Assembly (NCBI RefSeq): GCF_014648435.1
Contig: NZ_BMRC01000049.1
Location: 1 to 51,190 of the forward strand
DNA: 51,190 nt
Source of the DNA: Nonomuraea spiralis
GTDB lineage: Bacteria; Actinomycetota; Actinomycetes; Streptosporangiales; Streptosporangiaceae
Direction of reading: 5' to 3'
Notes under the pieces: generated by a model
What the model was told of the DNA's origin: nothing
Databases searched by the model: none
The model's input: the letters and a program-made list of their open reading frames with translations, nothing else
In this document: in pieces, positions 16,520 to 25,200 of the stretch
How the letters are laid out: every line of letters starts with the position of its first letter
Numbering within the stretch: position 1 is the first letter of the stretch
Program-made: the position numbers and the translations under genes

Positions 16520-16933
16520 ATGCCCCACCGTAACGCGCCGCTGACCGAACTCGGACGCCTGCGCCTGGCCCGCTGTGTCGTCGAGGACGGATGGCCGCTG
16601 CGCCGAGCCGCTGAACGCTTCCAGGTCGCCGTCACCACCGCCCGCCGCTGGGCCGACCGCTCCCACCTGTGGCCCGACACCCTCGCCAAAGCCGGCATCA
16701 CCCACAAGCGCACCCGCCCCTACCGGCCGCAGACCAACGGCAAGGCCGAACGCTTCAACCGCACCCTGCTCGACGAACGGGCCTACGCCCAGCCATACGC
16801 CTCAGAAACGGCACGCCGAGCAGCCCTGCCGGCGTGGCTGCACACCTACAATCACCACCGCGGACACACCGCCCTGAACGGCTTGCCACCCGCCAGCCGC
16901 GTACCCAACCTTCGGCGCGTACGCCACCGATGA
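16520..16933 (+). pseudogene. IS481-family transposase with central deletion
   Basis: The ATG at 16520 begins MPHRNAPLTELGRLRLARC and LRRAAERFQVAVTTARRWAD, the N-terminal helix-turn-helix of an IS481-type transposase. It then jumps directly to AGITHKRTRPYRPQTNGKAE, RFNRTLLDERAYAQPYAS and HRGHTALNGLPPASRVPNL, the C-terminal end of the DDE domain. About 180 residues, including the two catalytic Asp, are missing; the final Glu (GKAERF) remains. The frame was kept, so a 137-residue DNA-binding protein could still be made, which might act on related elements. Confidence 0.8.
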
Positions 16934-17211
16934 GCCACGTCATCGGCCGGATCCGTTCGATCCCCTGCTGAAGGAGGTCGACTTCGCCGACATCGAGCTG
17001 GCCGCTTGGTCAAGAGGGCGCTGGTGCCAGTGCCAGAGCGTTCGGTTGAGCGTCGGCGCTCTCGGCTCGCTCGGCGGCGTATCGCGGCAGCTTGTCGATC
17101 GTTTGCGCCACAGTTCCCTTTCCTGGACTTACCCGACAAGGGTGCGCGCTCGCAGGCCGGGGCCTGGTCAGGTCTTTCTGTCGGACCGGCTCGACCAGGC
17201 AGGATGGGCTG
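16934..17211. other. Gene-free remnant region
   Basis: No intact gene. A plus-strand frame contains DPFDPLLKEVDFADIELAAW, which looks like former coding sequence. CCTGGTC (17163-17169) and GACCAGG (17193-17199) form an inverted repeat around TTCTGTCGGACC, resembling the MmyB operator spacer at 3195-3206. Confidence 0.3.
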
Positions 17212-18453
17212 TCAGTCGTCGATGGCCTGGTAGAGCGTGGTCCAGAAGTCGTGGATGGCTCGCGCCGAATCCGGGGTGGACATGCCGGTCTGGGTGAGCA
17301 GGATGCCGACGAGCTGGTGGTGCGGGTCGGCGTAGACGGTGGTGCCGCTGCCGCCGTCCCAGCCGAATTGGCCGACGGGCGCGTAGTCGCCCCGGTACGT
17401 GCGCACCGCCATGCCGAAGCCCCAGCCGCCGTGCTGCCCCAGGCCGTACCCCCGATGGACGGAGTCGCGGCCGAAGGCCACTCGGGCGGCCAGCTGCTCG
17501 GGCGGAAGTTGGTTGGTGGTCATCAGCTCGACGGCGGGCCGGGACAGGATGCGTTCGCCGTCGTGAATCCCGCCGCCCAGCAGCATCCGGAAGAAGGCGT
17601 GGTAGTCGTCGGCGGTGGAGTCGAGTCCGCCGCCGCCGGACTGGAACGCCGGAGGTGTGCTGTGGTGTCCCCCTTCGGCAGGGTCCTCCACGTTGAACTC
17701 TCCGGTCTGCCAGTCGGGGGCGTACAGCGGCGGCAGCCGGTCGATCTTGTCGGCGGGCACGTGGAAGCCGGTGTCCTTCATGCCCAGTGGGTCGAAGATG
17801 CGTTCACACAGGAACTCCTCGAACGACTGGCCGGTGACCCTGGCCACCAGCACGCCGAGCACGTCGTTGCTGATGTTGTAGATCCACCGCTCGCCGGGCT
17901 GGCAGATCAGCGGCAACGTGCCCAGGCGGCGCATCCACTCATCCGGGTCCGGCGCGGGCAACAGCCATCCGTCCTCCTGGCCGTAGACACCCCGCTCGAA
18001 GAGCGCGCCCATGATCGGGGTGCCCGGCGCGGTCATGTCCATGCCGAGCCCGTTGGTGGAGGTGAGCAGGTCCCGCACGCTGATCGGCCGCCGCGCCGGC
18101 ACCGTGTCGTCCAGCGGTCCGTCGGGCCGCGTCAGCACCTGCCGGTCGGCGAGCTCGGGCAGCCACGGATCCACCGGGTCGTCCAGCCGCAGCCGACATT
18201 CGTCCACCAGCACCATCGCCGCCGCCGCCCCGACCGGCTTGGTCGTGGAGGCCATCCGGAAGATGGTGTCGCGGCGCATCGGCGCGCCACCGTCATGGCG
18301 CATCGTCCCGATCGTCTCAACGTGGGTCTCCTCGCCCCGGCTGACCAGAGCGACCAGCCCGGGGACCTTCCCGGACTCGACATGCCGTGCCAGCACGTCG
18401 CGCAGTCTGGCCAGCCCGGTCTTGGAGAAGCCGCTCTTGCTGTGTCCCATCAT
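17212..18453 (-). CDS. Beta-lactamase-fold serine hydrolase (PF00144 type)
   Basis: A 413-residue protein from ATG 18453, chosen for the AAAGGAGA site just upstream; ATG 18450 is equally possible. The Ser-x-x-Lys is STTK (residues 69-72) in FRMASTTKP, the Tyr base is in RWIYNISND (Tyr192), and the third motif reads GWDGGSGTT where beta-lactamases have KTG. This set fits the class C-like esterase/carboxypeptidase group (EstB, DD-peptidase relatives), not an antibiotic lactamase. There is no signal peptide, so it is probably cytoplasmic. A decayed copy of the same family lies at 20788-20990, on the other side of the peptidase gene. Confidence 0.88.
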   Translation of the reverse strand: MMGHSKSGFSKTGLARLRDVLARHVESGKVPGLVALVSRGEETHVETIGTMRHDGGAPMRRDTIFRMASTTKPVGAAAAMVLVDECRLRLDDPVDPWLPELADRQVLTRPDGPLDDTVPARRPISVRDLLTSTNGLGMDMTAPGTPIMGALFERGVYGQEDGWLLPAPDPDEWMRRLGTLPLICQPGERWIYNISNDVLGVLVARVTGQSFEEFLCERIFDPLGMKDTGFHVPADKIDRLPPLYAPDWQTGEFNVEDPAEGGHHSTPPAFQSGGGGLDSTADDYHAFFRMLLGGGIHDGERILSRPAVELMTTNQLPPEQLAARVAFGRDSVHRGYGLGQHGGWGFGMAVRTYRGDYAPVGQFGWDGGSGTTVYADPHHQLVGILLTQTGMSTPDSARAIHDFWTTLYQAIDD

Positions 18454-18477
18454 GAATCTCCTTTGCACAGTGTTCGA

Positions 18478-18487
18478 TCTTGCAAGA
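18478..18487. promoter_or_regulatory. Palindrome upstream of the serine hydrolase
   Basis: TCTTGCAAGA is a perfect 10-bp palindrome 25-34 bases before the serine hydrolase ATG, where a promoter -10 region or start of transcription is expected. It may be an operator; no adjacent regulator gene suggests which protein. Confidence 0.35.
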
Positions 18488-18608
18488 CCTGTCCCGGCGC
18501 GGCGCGTACAAGAGCCGGGAGCCAGGCGGTCTCAGATGGCGACGCGCGATGGCGTCGGTCAGCTGCTTGCGCGCACGCGCGGGGAAAGGATGCGTTTGGG
18601 ATGTCATG

Positions 18609-18643
18609 CCTACGGTCACGGCCACGTCGGTCGCGACCGTAGG
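18609..18643 (-). terminator. Hairpin downstream of the Xaa-Pro peptidase
   Basis: CCTACGGTC (18609-18617) and GACCGTAGG (18635-18643) form a perfect 9-bp stem with a 17-base loop, 19 bases after the peptidase stop. There is no T-tract, which is usual for actinomycete terminators. A separate 12-bp palindrome AAGATCGATCTT lies at 18646-18657, between the stem and the stop. Confidence 0.5.
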
Positions 18644-18661
18644 CGAAGATCGATCTTGCTC

Positions 18662-20554
18662 TTACTTGATGGACGTGCCGGTGACCACCGGCAGCGAGAT
18701 CGAGGTGCCGGCCAGATCGACGGTGACCTTGGCCCCGGTGCCGGGTTCCGCGTCGTCTGCGCCGCCCTGGCCGGTCTCGTCGATGTTGAAGTCGTCGTTG
18801 GTTCCGGTCAGGATCAGGCCCAGCCGGTGTCCGGCCTTGAACTCGTAGTCCAGCGGCAGCGTCTTCCAGGTGATCTGGTACGACTTGCCCGGCGTCAGCG
18901 GCGTCTGGCGGCTGAGTGACTTGTGGTTCTGCGCGTCCATGAGTCCGCGGGTGACCACGTGGAAGGAGGTGGTCGCCGTGTTGTCGCCGACCTTGTGGTA
19001 GCAGCCGTCGTCGTCGGCCGTGCCTTGGCCGACGCAGTCCTTGCCGTCGAGGAACTTGAGGCCCTCTGCGGATGTGGCGGTGCGTTCGCGGTAGTTGATG
19101 CGGGTGTCGGTGCCGTAGTCGACGAGCAGCACGCCCAGGTTGGCAGTGGGCTTGTCGAGCTTGACCTTCAGGCTCACCGACGGCGTTCCGGACAGCCGCA
19201 TCGGCGTCTTCAGCGCCGGAGTCAGAAAGGCGAGCCGGTCGGGGGAGATGATGGCGGGGTTGTCGGCCATCGCGATCTCGGTCTGGGCGGTGTCGAGATA
19301 GGTGCCGGAGCCGGTCGAGGGCTTGCGGCCCAGCGAGCCGTTCTGCTGCGGCCGCAGGGTCGTCATCCGTCCCTGCGCCGGCCAGTCGGCCTGGCTGATC
19401 CACCGGTTCGGGCCGAGCTGAAGGTCGACGCGTGGCTCGCGCATGATGTCGTTGGAGATGCCCATGAGTTCGTGGTCGAACCACTTGTTGAGGGTCTTGA
19501 GCCACACCTCGCGGCGGGCCCAGAACGGGTCGAGGTGGCCGTACTGCGTCACCCATGCCTTGCGCTGCACGTTCCGGGGCAACATGGCCCACCACTGGGC
19601 GAACTGGCTGCCCACCACGGCCCGGTCCTGCATGCCGTAAACGGCGAAGACGCTGGCGTGGATGTTGCGTGCCTTCGAGATCGGCCCGGTCCGGTAGTTG
19701 CGTTCGTCCCAGAAGGCGTTGTAGTTACCGGTGGCGTCGTCCTCGCCCTCTTGCAGGCGCTGGTGCTCAGCCGCGCATTTCTCGTCCGGATCGGTGTCGA
19801 ACCGCTTGGCCATGAACTCCTGAACGCCCTTGAACCAGGAGATGGTGCCGTTGATGCGGCTTGCCTCGTAGCCGTTGGTGTAGCTCGCGAGCGGCACGAT
19901 CGTCTCCAGCCCCTGCACGCCGGTGCCGGCAACCCCGACACCGAGCGCTCCCTCATAGGAGTGGCCGATCATTCCGGTGCGTCCCGTGGTCCAGGTGGCT
20001 TCGACCGGCTCGCCCTTGTCGTCGTAGGCGGTCGCCCGGCCGTTGAGCCAGTCGATGACAGCCTTGCCGCCCAGCACGTCCGGAGCGCCGTAGGAGGTCG
20101 GACAGCCGTCGGACAACCTGGTGCCGACCATGTCGACGGACACGAACGCGTACCCGCGCGGCACGAAGTAGTTGTCGTAATACAGCGGGAACTTCGTCGC
20201 GTTCCCGCTCGCGTCGTATTTCTTGTGGTCATTCTCGTAGCCGGCGCCCGGCTCGTCGAAGGTGGGGCTCTCGTGCATGATCACCGGGACCTTGAGCCCG
20301 GAGCCGGACTCCTTCGGCCGGATGATGTCCACCCGGATCAGATCCTTCTTGCCGTCGTTGTCACTGTCTACCGTCGACTTCACCCGGACGTGCTCACGGA
20401 TGGCGTCCTGGTAGGAGAAGACGGGCTGCGTCACTCCGCCGGAGACTTCGATCTTCGGCCCCGCCTTCGCGGAAGCAGCGGGAGCGGCGGTGACCACGAG
20501 CGGGATCGCGAGTGTGACTGCGGCGAGGAACCCTCGCCGTCGCGCGTTGGACAT
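18662..20554 (-). CDS. Secreted Xaa-Pro dipeptidyl-peptidase
   Basis: A 630-residue S15/CocE-type hydrolase. Residues 1-29 form a signal peptide with an Arg-rich start and AASA cleavage region. The family signature DSDNDGKKDLIRVDIIRP is at 63-80. The catalytic triad is visible: Ser199 in IGHSYEGAL, Asp310 in YGMQDRAV and His340 in QYGHLDPF. The C-terminal 200 residues are the jelly-roll domain (PSVSLKVKLDKPTANLGVLL, LDYEFKAGHRLGLILTG). It removes Xaa-Pro dipeptides from peptides outside the cell. It lies 208 bases upstream of the serine hydrolase on the same strand, with a hairpin between, so they are probably separate units. Confidence 0.92.
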   Translation of the reverse strand: MSNARRRGFLAAVTLAIPLVVTAAPAASAKAGPKIEVSGGVTQPVFSYQDAIREHVRVKSTVDSDNDGKKDLIRVDIIRPKESGSGLKVPVIMHESPTFDEPGAGYENDHKKYDASGNATKFPLYYDNYFVPRGYAFVSVDMVGTRLSDGCPTSYGAPDVLGGKAVIDWLNGRATAYDDKGEPVEATWTTGRTGMIGHSYEGALGVGVAGTGVQGLETIVPLASYTNGYEASRINGTISWFKGVQEFMAKRFDTDPDEKCAAEHQRLQEGEDDATGNYNAFWDERNYRTGPISKARNIHASVFAVYGMQDRAVVGSQFAQWWAMLPRNVQRKAWVTQYGHLDPFWARREVWLKTLNKWFDHELMGISNDIMREPRVDLQLGPNRWISQADWPAQGRMTTLRPQQNGSLGRKPSTGSGTYLDTAQTEIAMADNPAIISPDRLAFLTPALKTPMRLSGTPSVSLKVKLDKPTANLGVLLVDYGTDTRINYRERTATSAEGLKFLDGKDCVGQGTADDDGCYHKVGDNTATTSFHVVTRGLMDAQNHKSLSRQTPLTPGKSYQITWKTLPLDYEFKAGHRLGLILTGTNDDFNIDETGQGGADDAEPGTGAKVTVDLAGTSISLPVVTGTSIK

Positions 20555-20787
20555 GTGCTTCCCTTCGGGGATTGATGGTTGCCGATCAATAGCGGCATGG
20601 TGCGGTTCGGCGTGTCGGTGCGGAGCTCCGGCGACGGCTCGCGGAGCACGCTGAAATGGCGGCGAGTGTGCCGCCGGGCTGTGAAGGAGGAGGGGCGTGG
20701 TGGGTAGGCGACCGGCGCCGGCCCAAGGGCGGCGTCGCCGGCGAGATCATCGAGGGGGCACGGGCGGACAGGGCCAGGAAGCTCGGC

Positions 20788-20990
20788 TCACTGTCTGTCG
20801 TCGAGTGCCCGGTGGAGCGTGGCCCAGAAGTCGAGGACGGCCTGAGGCCCGGGTTCGTCGTCCCGGCCGAACCGGTCGATGGAGGCGTAGTCGGCGCGAT
20901 AGGTGCGCGCGGGCTGTCTCCTCGGGCGTCATGCGGTTGGTGGTCATCACCTGTACGGCGGGTCGGCCGAAAGGGCCGCAAGGACGACGC
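20788..20990 (-). pseudogene. Relic of a second serine hydrolase
   Basis: In two minus-strand frames the sequence reads MTTNRMTPEE and then TYRADYASIDRFGRDDEPGP and AVLDFWATLHRALDDRQ, stop at 20788-20790. This matches LMTTNQLPPEQ, RTYRGDYAPVGQFGWD and AIHDFWTTLYQAIDD of the intact hydrolase at 17212-18453. A frameshift and two internal deletions are present, and the catalytic first half is missing. The gap 20555-20787 shows nothing else. Confidence 0.6.
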
Positions 20991-21056
20991 CCTCCGACGT
21001 TCCCTTCAGCATCTCCGTCACCTGCCTCCCATGGAACAGCCCCGTCTTGCTATCTA

Positions 21057-21109
21057 GTGTTGCTATGTACCGGTAGAAAGTAACACTGACTACCGGTACA
21101 TAGCAACAC
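21057..21109. repeat. Perfect 20-bp inverted repeat
   Basis: GTGTTGCTATGTACCGGTAG (21057-21076) is the exact reverse complement of 21090-21109, with a 13-base spacer. Each arm itself contains the palindrome TACCGGTA; the two cores are 23 bases apart, about two helical turns. It is AT-richer than its surroundings. It lies between the serine hydrolase relic and the tyrosine recombinase relic, so it could be a double operator, a recombinase site or element ends. Confidence 0.8.
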
Positions 21110-21211
21110 CGAATAGCTGTGCGGGGCGAGAGGGGAGGACCCCGGGAAGGATCGGACCGGATTTTGGCGCTGGCACCGACCAACTCGCCGGTCGTTCAGG
21201 AAAGCCCGACT

Positions 21212-21866
21212 TCAGCGCTTGCGTCGCCGAGCCGCAGGGGCGTGCTCGGCGGTGATGCGGGCGGAGGTTTCCTCACCGAGTCGTACGTAGTGGCCGAGGC
21301 TGGACAGCTGCTGGTGGCGGGACTTGGCCTGCAGTTCCGGCGCGGTTCGGCCGGCCTGGGCCAGGTGCTGGAGCGCGCTGTGGCGAAGCTGGTGCAGGGT
21401 CCAGCCGTCGCCGTGCGGATGGCTGGGGCTGGGGACCAGGTGCGGGCACTGGCCAAGAGGCTGCCTGCCGCAGGGCTGTTCGAGGAGTTCGGCGGGATCG
21501 ATGATCACCAAGAGCAGTTCCGATTCGGGCGGGAACCTGATGGGACCGCCGCCGATCCCTGGGACTGGGAGGACCTGGATTGATCAGGGCCTGCTCTGCC
21601 CGACAGATCTGGGCGCGGCGGCGCTTGGACGCGGACGACCTTCCGTAGTCGTCCGGCGCGTTCATCTGACGATCGCTGGGAACGGTGTGGGTCTGCTTCA
21701 CGTCCCAGTGCTTCAGGCCGGGTTCATCGTGGGCCTGCCCGGAGTCGGTGAACCGCTTGCTGCTCTGGGGTCAGGCGAACATCGCGGCCGGCATCGGCCC
21801 GCGTGAGCATCCCAAGTAGGTCACCGCGGTGAGCAGTTCGCGGGCCTGCTGAGGGTTGACCACCGA
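21212..21866 (-). pseudogene. Tyrosine recombinase (phage/ICE integrase) relic
   Basis: Pieces in order along the minus strand: VVNPQQARELLTAVTYLG and AAMFA (21774-21866, then stop), a middle part with GLKHWDVKQTHTVPSD (about 21660-21740, matching the usual 'GLKHR..TRTVPIPP'), and a C-terminal part with GWTLHQLRHSALQHLAQAG and SLGHYVRLGEETSARITAEH. The last contains the conserved HxLRH box and the likely nucleophile Tyr in GHYVRLG. Stops and frameshifts separate the pieces. This is the integrase type found on actinomycete integrative elements. Confidence 0.7.
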
Positions 21867-22082
21867 GCGCCGGCCAACCTCGGCGTGATCCCACCGCAGT
21901 CGGCCACCGAGTTGACGGCGCAGCACCTGGTTCTCGTGACGGAGCACAAGCAGCTCAACGTCCTTGGACAGATCGGCACGGATCAGGATCACCGGCAGGC
22001 CGAATATGCCCCTCACCAACCGGTGGACGAGCGACGACAACACCTCGCCGTGGTGGCGGCCGCCGTCCTGATCGCGCAGCAA
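21867..22082 (-). mobile_element. IS transposase N-terminal fragment fused to the integrase relic
   Basis: The minus-strand frame begins LVHRLVRGIFGLPVILIRAD, LSKDVELLVLRHENQVLRRQ and LGGRLRWDHA, the N-terminus of the same kind of DDE transposase whose core lies at 5171 and 29349. It passes in frame into the recombinase relic at about 21870. The copy at 29349-29990 still carries the matching VLRRQLGGRPRWNHADRLW, which confirms the family. Confidence 0.6.
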
Positions 22083-22179
22083 AAACCCAGCTCACAGCAT
22101 AAAACCATGCTTCCGAGCGGGACACGAAACGAACCAGGCGCGTGTCATCGGCTGCGCATGACCTCGTCATAAGCCGGGC

Positions 22180-22219
22180 AAGGAGCACCGCCCGGACCCC
22201 GGTCCGGGCGGTGCTCCTT
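22180..22219 (-). terminator. 19-bp perfect hairpin terminator of the subtilase gene
   Basis: AAGGAGCACCGCCCGGACC (22180-22198) pairs without mismatch with 22201-22219, leaving a 2-base gap. The stem begins 5 bases after the stop codon of the S8 peptidase. It is the strongest hairpin I see in the window and lacks a T-tract. Confidence 0.85.
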
Positions 22220-22224
22220 CTTCG

Positions 22225-25200
22225 TCAGCGCAGTCCGAACGCCTTCAGCGTCGTCTGCTCCACCCGGTTGCCGTCGGTGTCCCAGGCTTCCGCCTTGAGA
22301 CTGACGGTGCCCGTGGTGTTGTCACGGGACGGGTAGGTCGCGGTCGCGGTGTAGGAGTCGCCCTTCTTCTTCGAGAGCTGGACCGGGTTCCACGTCTTGC
22401 CGTCGTCCGTGCTGGCCCACACCTTCAGCCCGGCGATCTTCGGCATCGCCTTCAGCGAAGGACCGTGTCCCGCGTTGACGGTGAAGCGGTGGCGCCCGGT
22501 GGCCACGGTGTTCCGCAGGTCGAGCGTGTCATCCAGGTCGAAGCCGACGGTGACCATCGGCTCGGGACGGCACGGATCGGTGGACACGACCGCACAGATG
22601 TGGCCGGGCTTCACCGTGTCCTTCTCCGCACGGAACGAGGTGAACGTCCAGACGGCGTTGATCGTCTTGCTCGTCGCCGAGAGCCGGTACGTGGCCTTCT
22701 CCGGGGGCAGCCTGAACAGGGGGACGCGGTTGATGTTGGTCAACGGCACGTCGGTCCCGTCCTGCTTGGTGAGACGGTAGGTGTAGCTGTAGATCCCACC
22801 CATGTCGTCGTGCTGCTGGAGCCCGCCGTTCACCCTCATCGTGTGGAAGACGGGGAAGAGCAGGTCGCCGCGCCTGCACAGGTCGCACGGGGTGTTCAGA
22901 CCCAGGGTCGCCGGGTACGGCCTGGCGGGGTCGGGCACCCGGTACACCTTGTCCGGAGCCGTGTAACCACCGGGCGTGCGCGGTCCGGCGAACATCCGCT
23001 GCTGGGTGCGGACCGGCTTGTCGTAGATGTCCAGAGCGTCGCTCACCTCGACGGTGTTGTCCGACGGCCTGGCCACGCTGATGTTCAGCTGCATCACATC
23101 CGCCGCCAGCGGCCCGACGTAGTCGCGCCGGGTGTGCGGACCGACGGCCGACCAGGTGCCGAGTTCGACGGCCTGCGCGACGAGGAGGCGTTCGTCCTGC
23201 TTCCAGGCCAGGCGGTGGTCGGAGAACTTGGTGGCCGGGTCCGGGGCCACGTGCACCACGTCGACCTGGGCGAGCTGGTTGCGCTTGTAGGTGTGGTTCA
23301 GCGATTCGGGAATCCTGCCCTCCTGGTACTCCTTCAGCGCATACGTGAAGGGGGTGTCCGGCGTTCCCGTCACCCGGATCGTGACCGGGCCCTTGGTCAG
23401 CCGGTCGCGTACCGCCGCGCCGTCACGGGCGGACAGGGACACGTTGGCGATCCCCAGCTCCTTGAGCTCACCGGTGAACGGCGTCTGCGAGATCGGCAGC
23501 GGCAGGGAGCAGCGGGGCATCGCCTCCGACGGCGCACTCGGGAACGCCACCACACCGGCGGCCCCGGCCGCACGCAGGTTCTGCACCACCTCGATCGGCA
23601 CCCCGCAGGCCGTGCCGAAGATGTTCGCCTGCAAGCCGGTCTCCAGCAGCGCCAGCTTGCCCTTGAGGTCGAGGGCGGCCAGTTCCTCCGGAGTGCCCGT
23701 TCCCACGTTCACCGCCGGGAGATCCTGGGTTCCGGTGAACGGGACCCAGCCGGGATGGCCGTTCTGGCTCTCGACCCCCTCGTACTCCCAGTGCATCCCC
23801 GGGACGGCCTGGATGTCCGGCATGCCCTTGCCGAGGAGGGACATGCTCACCTCCGACTGGCCGAGAATCGTCTGCTGGGCGAACCGGAACGTGCCCTTGG
23901 TGACGCGCTTGGTGGGGAGGGCCCACACCAGGTCCCAGGGGCTGTGGTCGAGCATGCCCGCGTACTGCGCGCCGTTCTCCGTCGTGCGCTGGTAGGTCTC
24001 GATCACGGTGTTGTTCAGCGGTCCGGCGGGAGTGGGCGTGCCGAACCGCACCTGGCCGGCCTTGCGCAGGTCGAGCGTGATCGTGGTGTCCTCGGTGACG
24101 TTCACCTCCGGGTCACTCAGCCAGGCGTAGTTGGTGCGCGAGTCGTCGTCGATCCAGCTGGCCAGCTCCATCACGCTGTAGGTGCTCGGAGGCACCCGGA
24201 TCGTCACCACGCCCGGTTCCGGGATGGCGACGCCGTCGGGCTCCTCGTCCGAGTCCGTCACGCTGATGACGTCGAGTCCCGTGGGGGTCAGCGGGGCGCC
24301 GTCCCGGCCGATCGTCTTGACGGTGAGCGTGACCCTCGGTCCCGCGATGAAGAGGCCGACCGGGGTGCTGAGCCGTACGTCGCCCGCCTGGGCGGTGATG
24401 GCGCCGCCGTACGCGCCGAAGCCGAGGTCGGCCGCGTCGAGCGTGACCGTCGCGGACGCGGTGCCGCCGGCGGGGACCGTGAGGGTCTTGTCGGCGCTCA
24501 GCGCGCCCTCGATCGGCTTGCGCCTGCTGTCGGACAGCGTCGGGGTCAGCGTGAGGGTGACCGGCTGGTCCGTCAGGTTCGCGTACGTGACCTGCTTCGT
24601 GGCGGTCTTGCCGTCGCTGAAGTCCAGGTTCGCGGTGGTGGCGACGACCTGCTGGGAGGCCGCCCTGGCCACATCGACCCGGCCGGCGCCCTCTTCGTAG
24701 ACGGTCAGTCCGACCTGCTTGCTGGTGCTCATCAGCGCGGCCTTGTACTGCGCCGCCGTCCAGTCGGGGTGGCGCTGGGCGAGGATCGCCACGGCGCCCG
24801 CCACGTGCGGGGTCGCCATCGAGGTGCCGTTGGCGGAGGTGTAGTAGTCGTCCACCGGCGTGCCCATCGCGGTGCCCGCGGCCCGCGCGGCGACGATGCC
24901 GAAGCCCGGGGCGGCGATGTCCGGCTTGAGCGCCCCGTCCAGGCGGGGGCCGCGGCTGGAGAAGCCGGCCAGCTCGTCGGTCTTCGTCGTGGCCGCCACC
25001 GTCAGCGCGGCCTCGGCGGTTCCCGGCGTGTTGACGGTCCGTGCTCCGGGCCCGTTGTTGCCCGCGGCGATCACGAACAGCGTGCCGGTGCTCGCCGTCA
25101 GCTCGTCGACGGCCTGCGACATCGGGTCGGACCCGTCGCTGACGCCGCCGCCGATGCTCATGCTGACGATCTTGGCGCCGCTGCTCGCGGCCCACTCCAT

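Noticed and set aside
17212..18453. Antibiotic-resistance beta-lactamase
   Set aside because: It lacks the KTG motif and a signal peptide; esterase or peptidase-like function is more likely.
18923..20575. Plus-strand open frame of 550 codons
   Set aside because: Antisense of the Xaa-Pro dipeptidyl-peptidase, whose triad and signature motifs are all in place on the minus strand.
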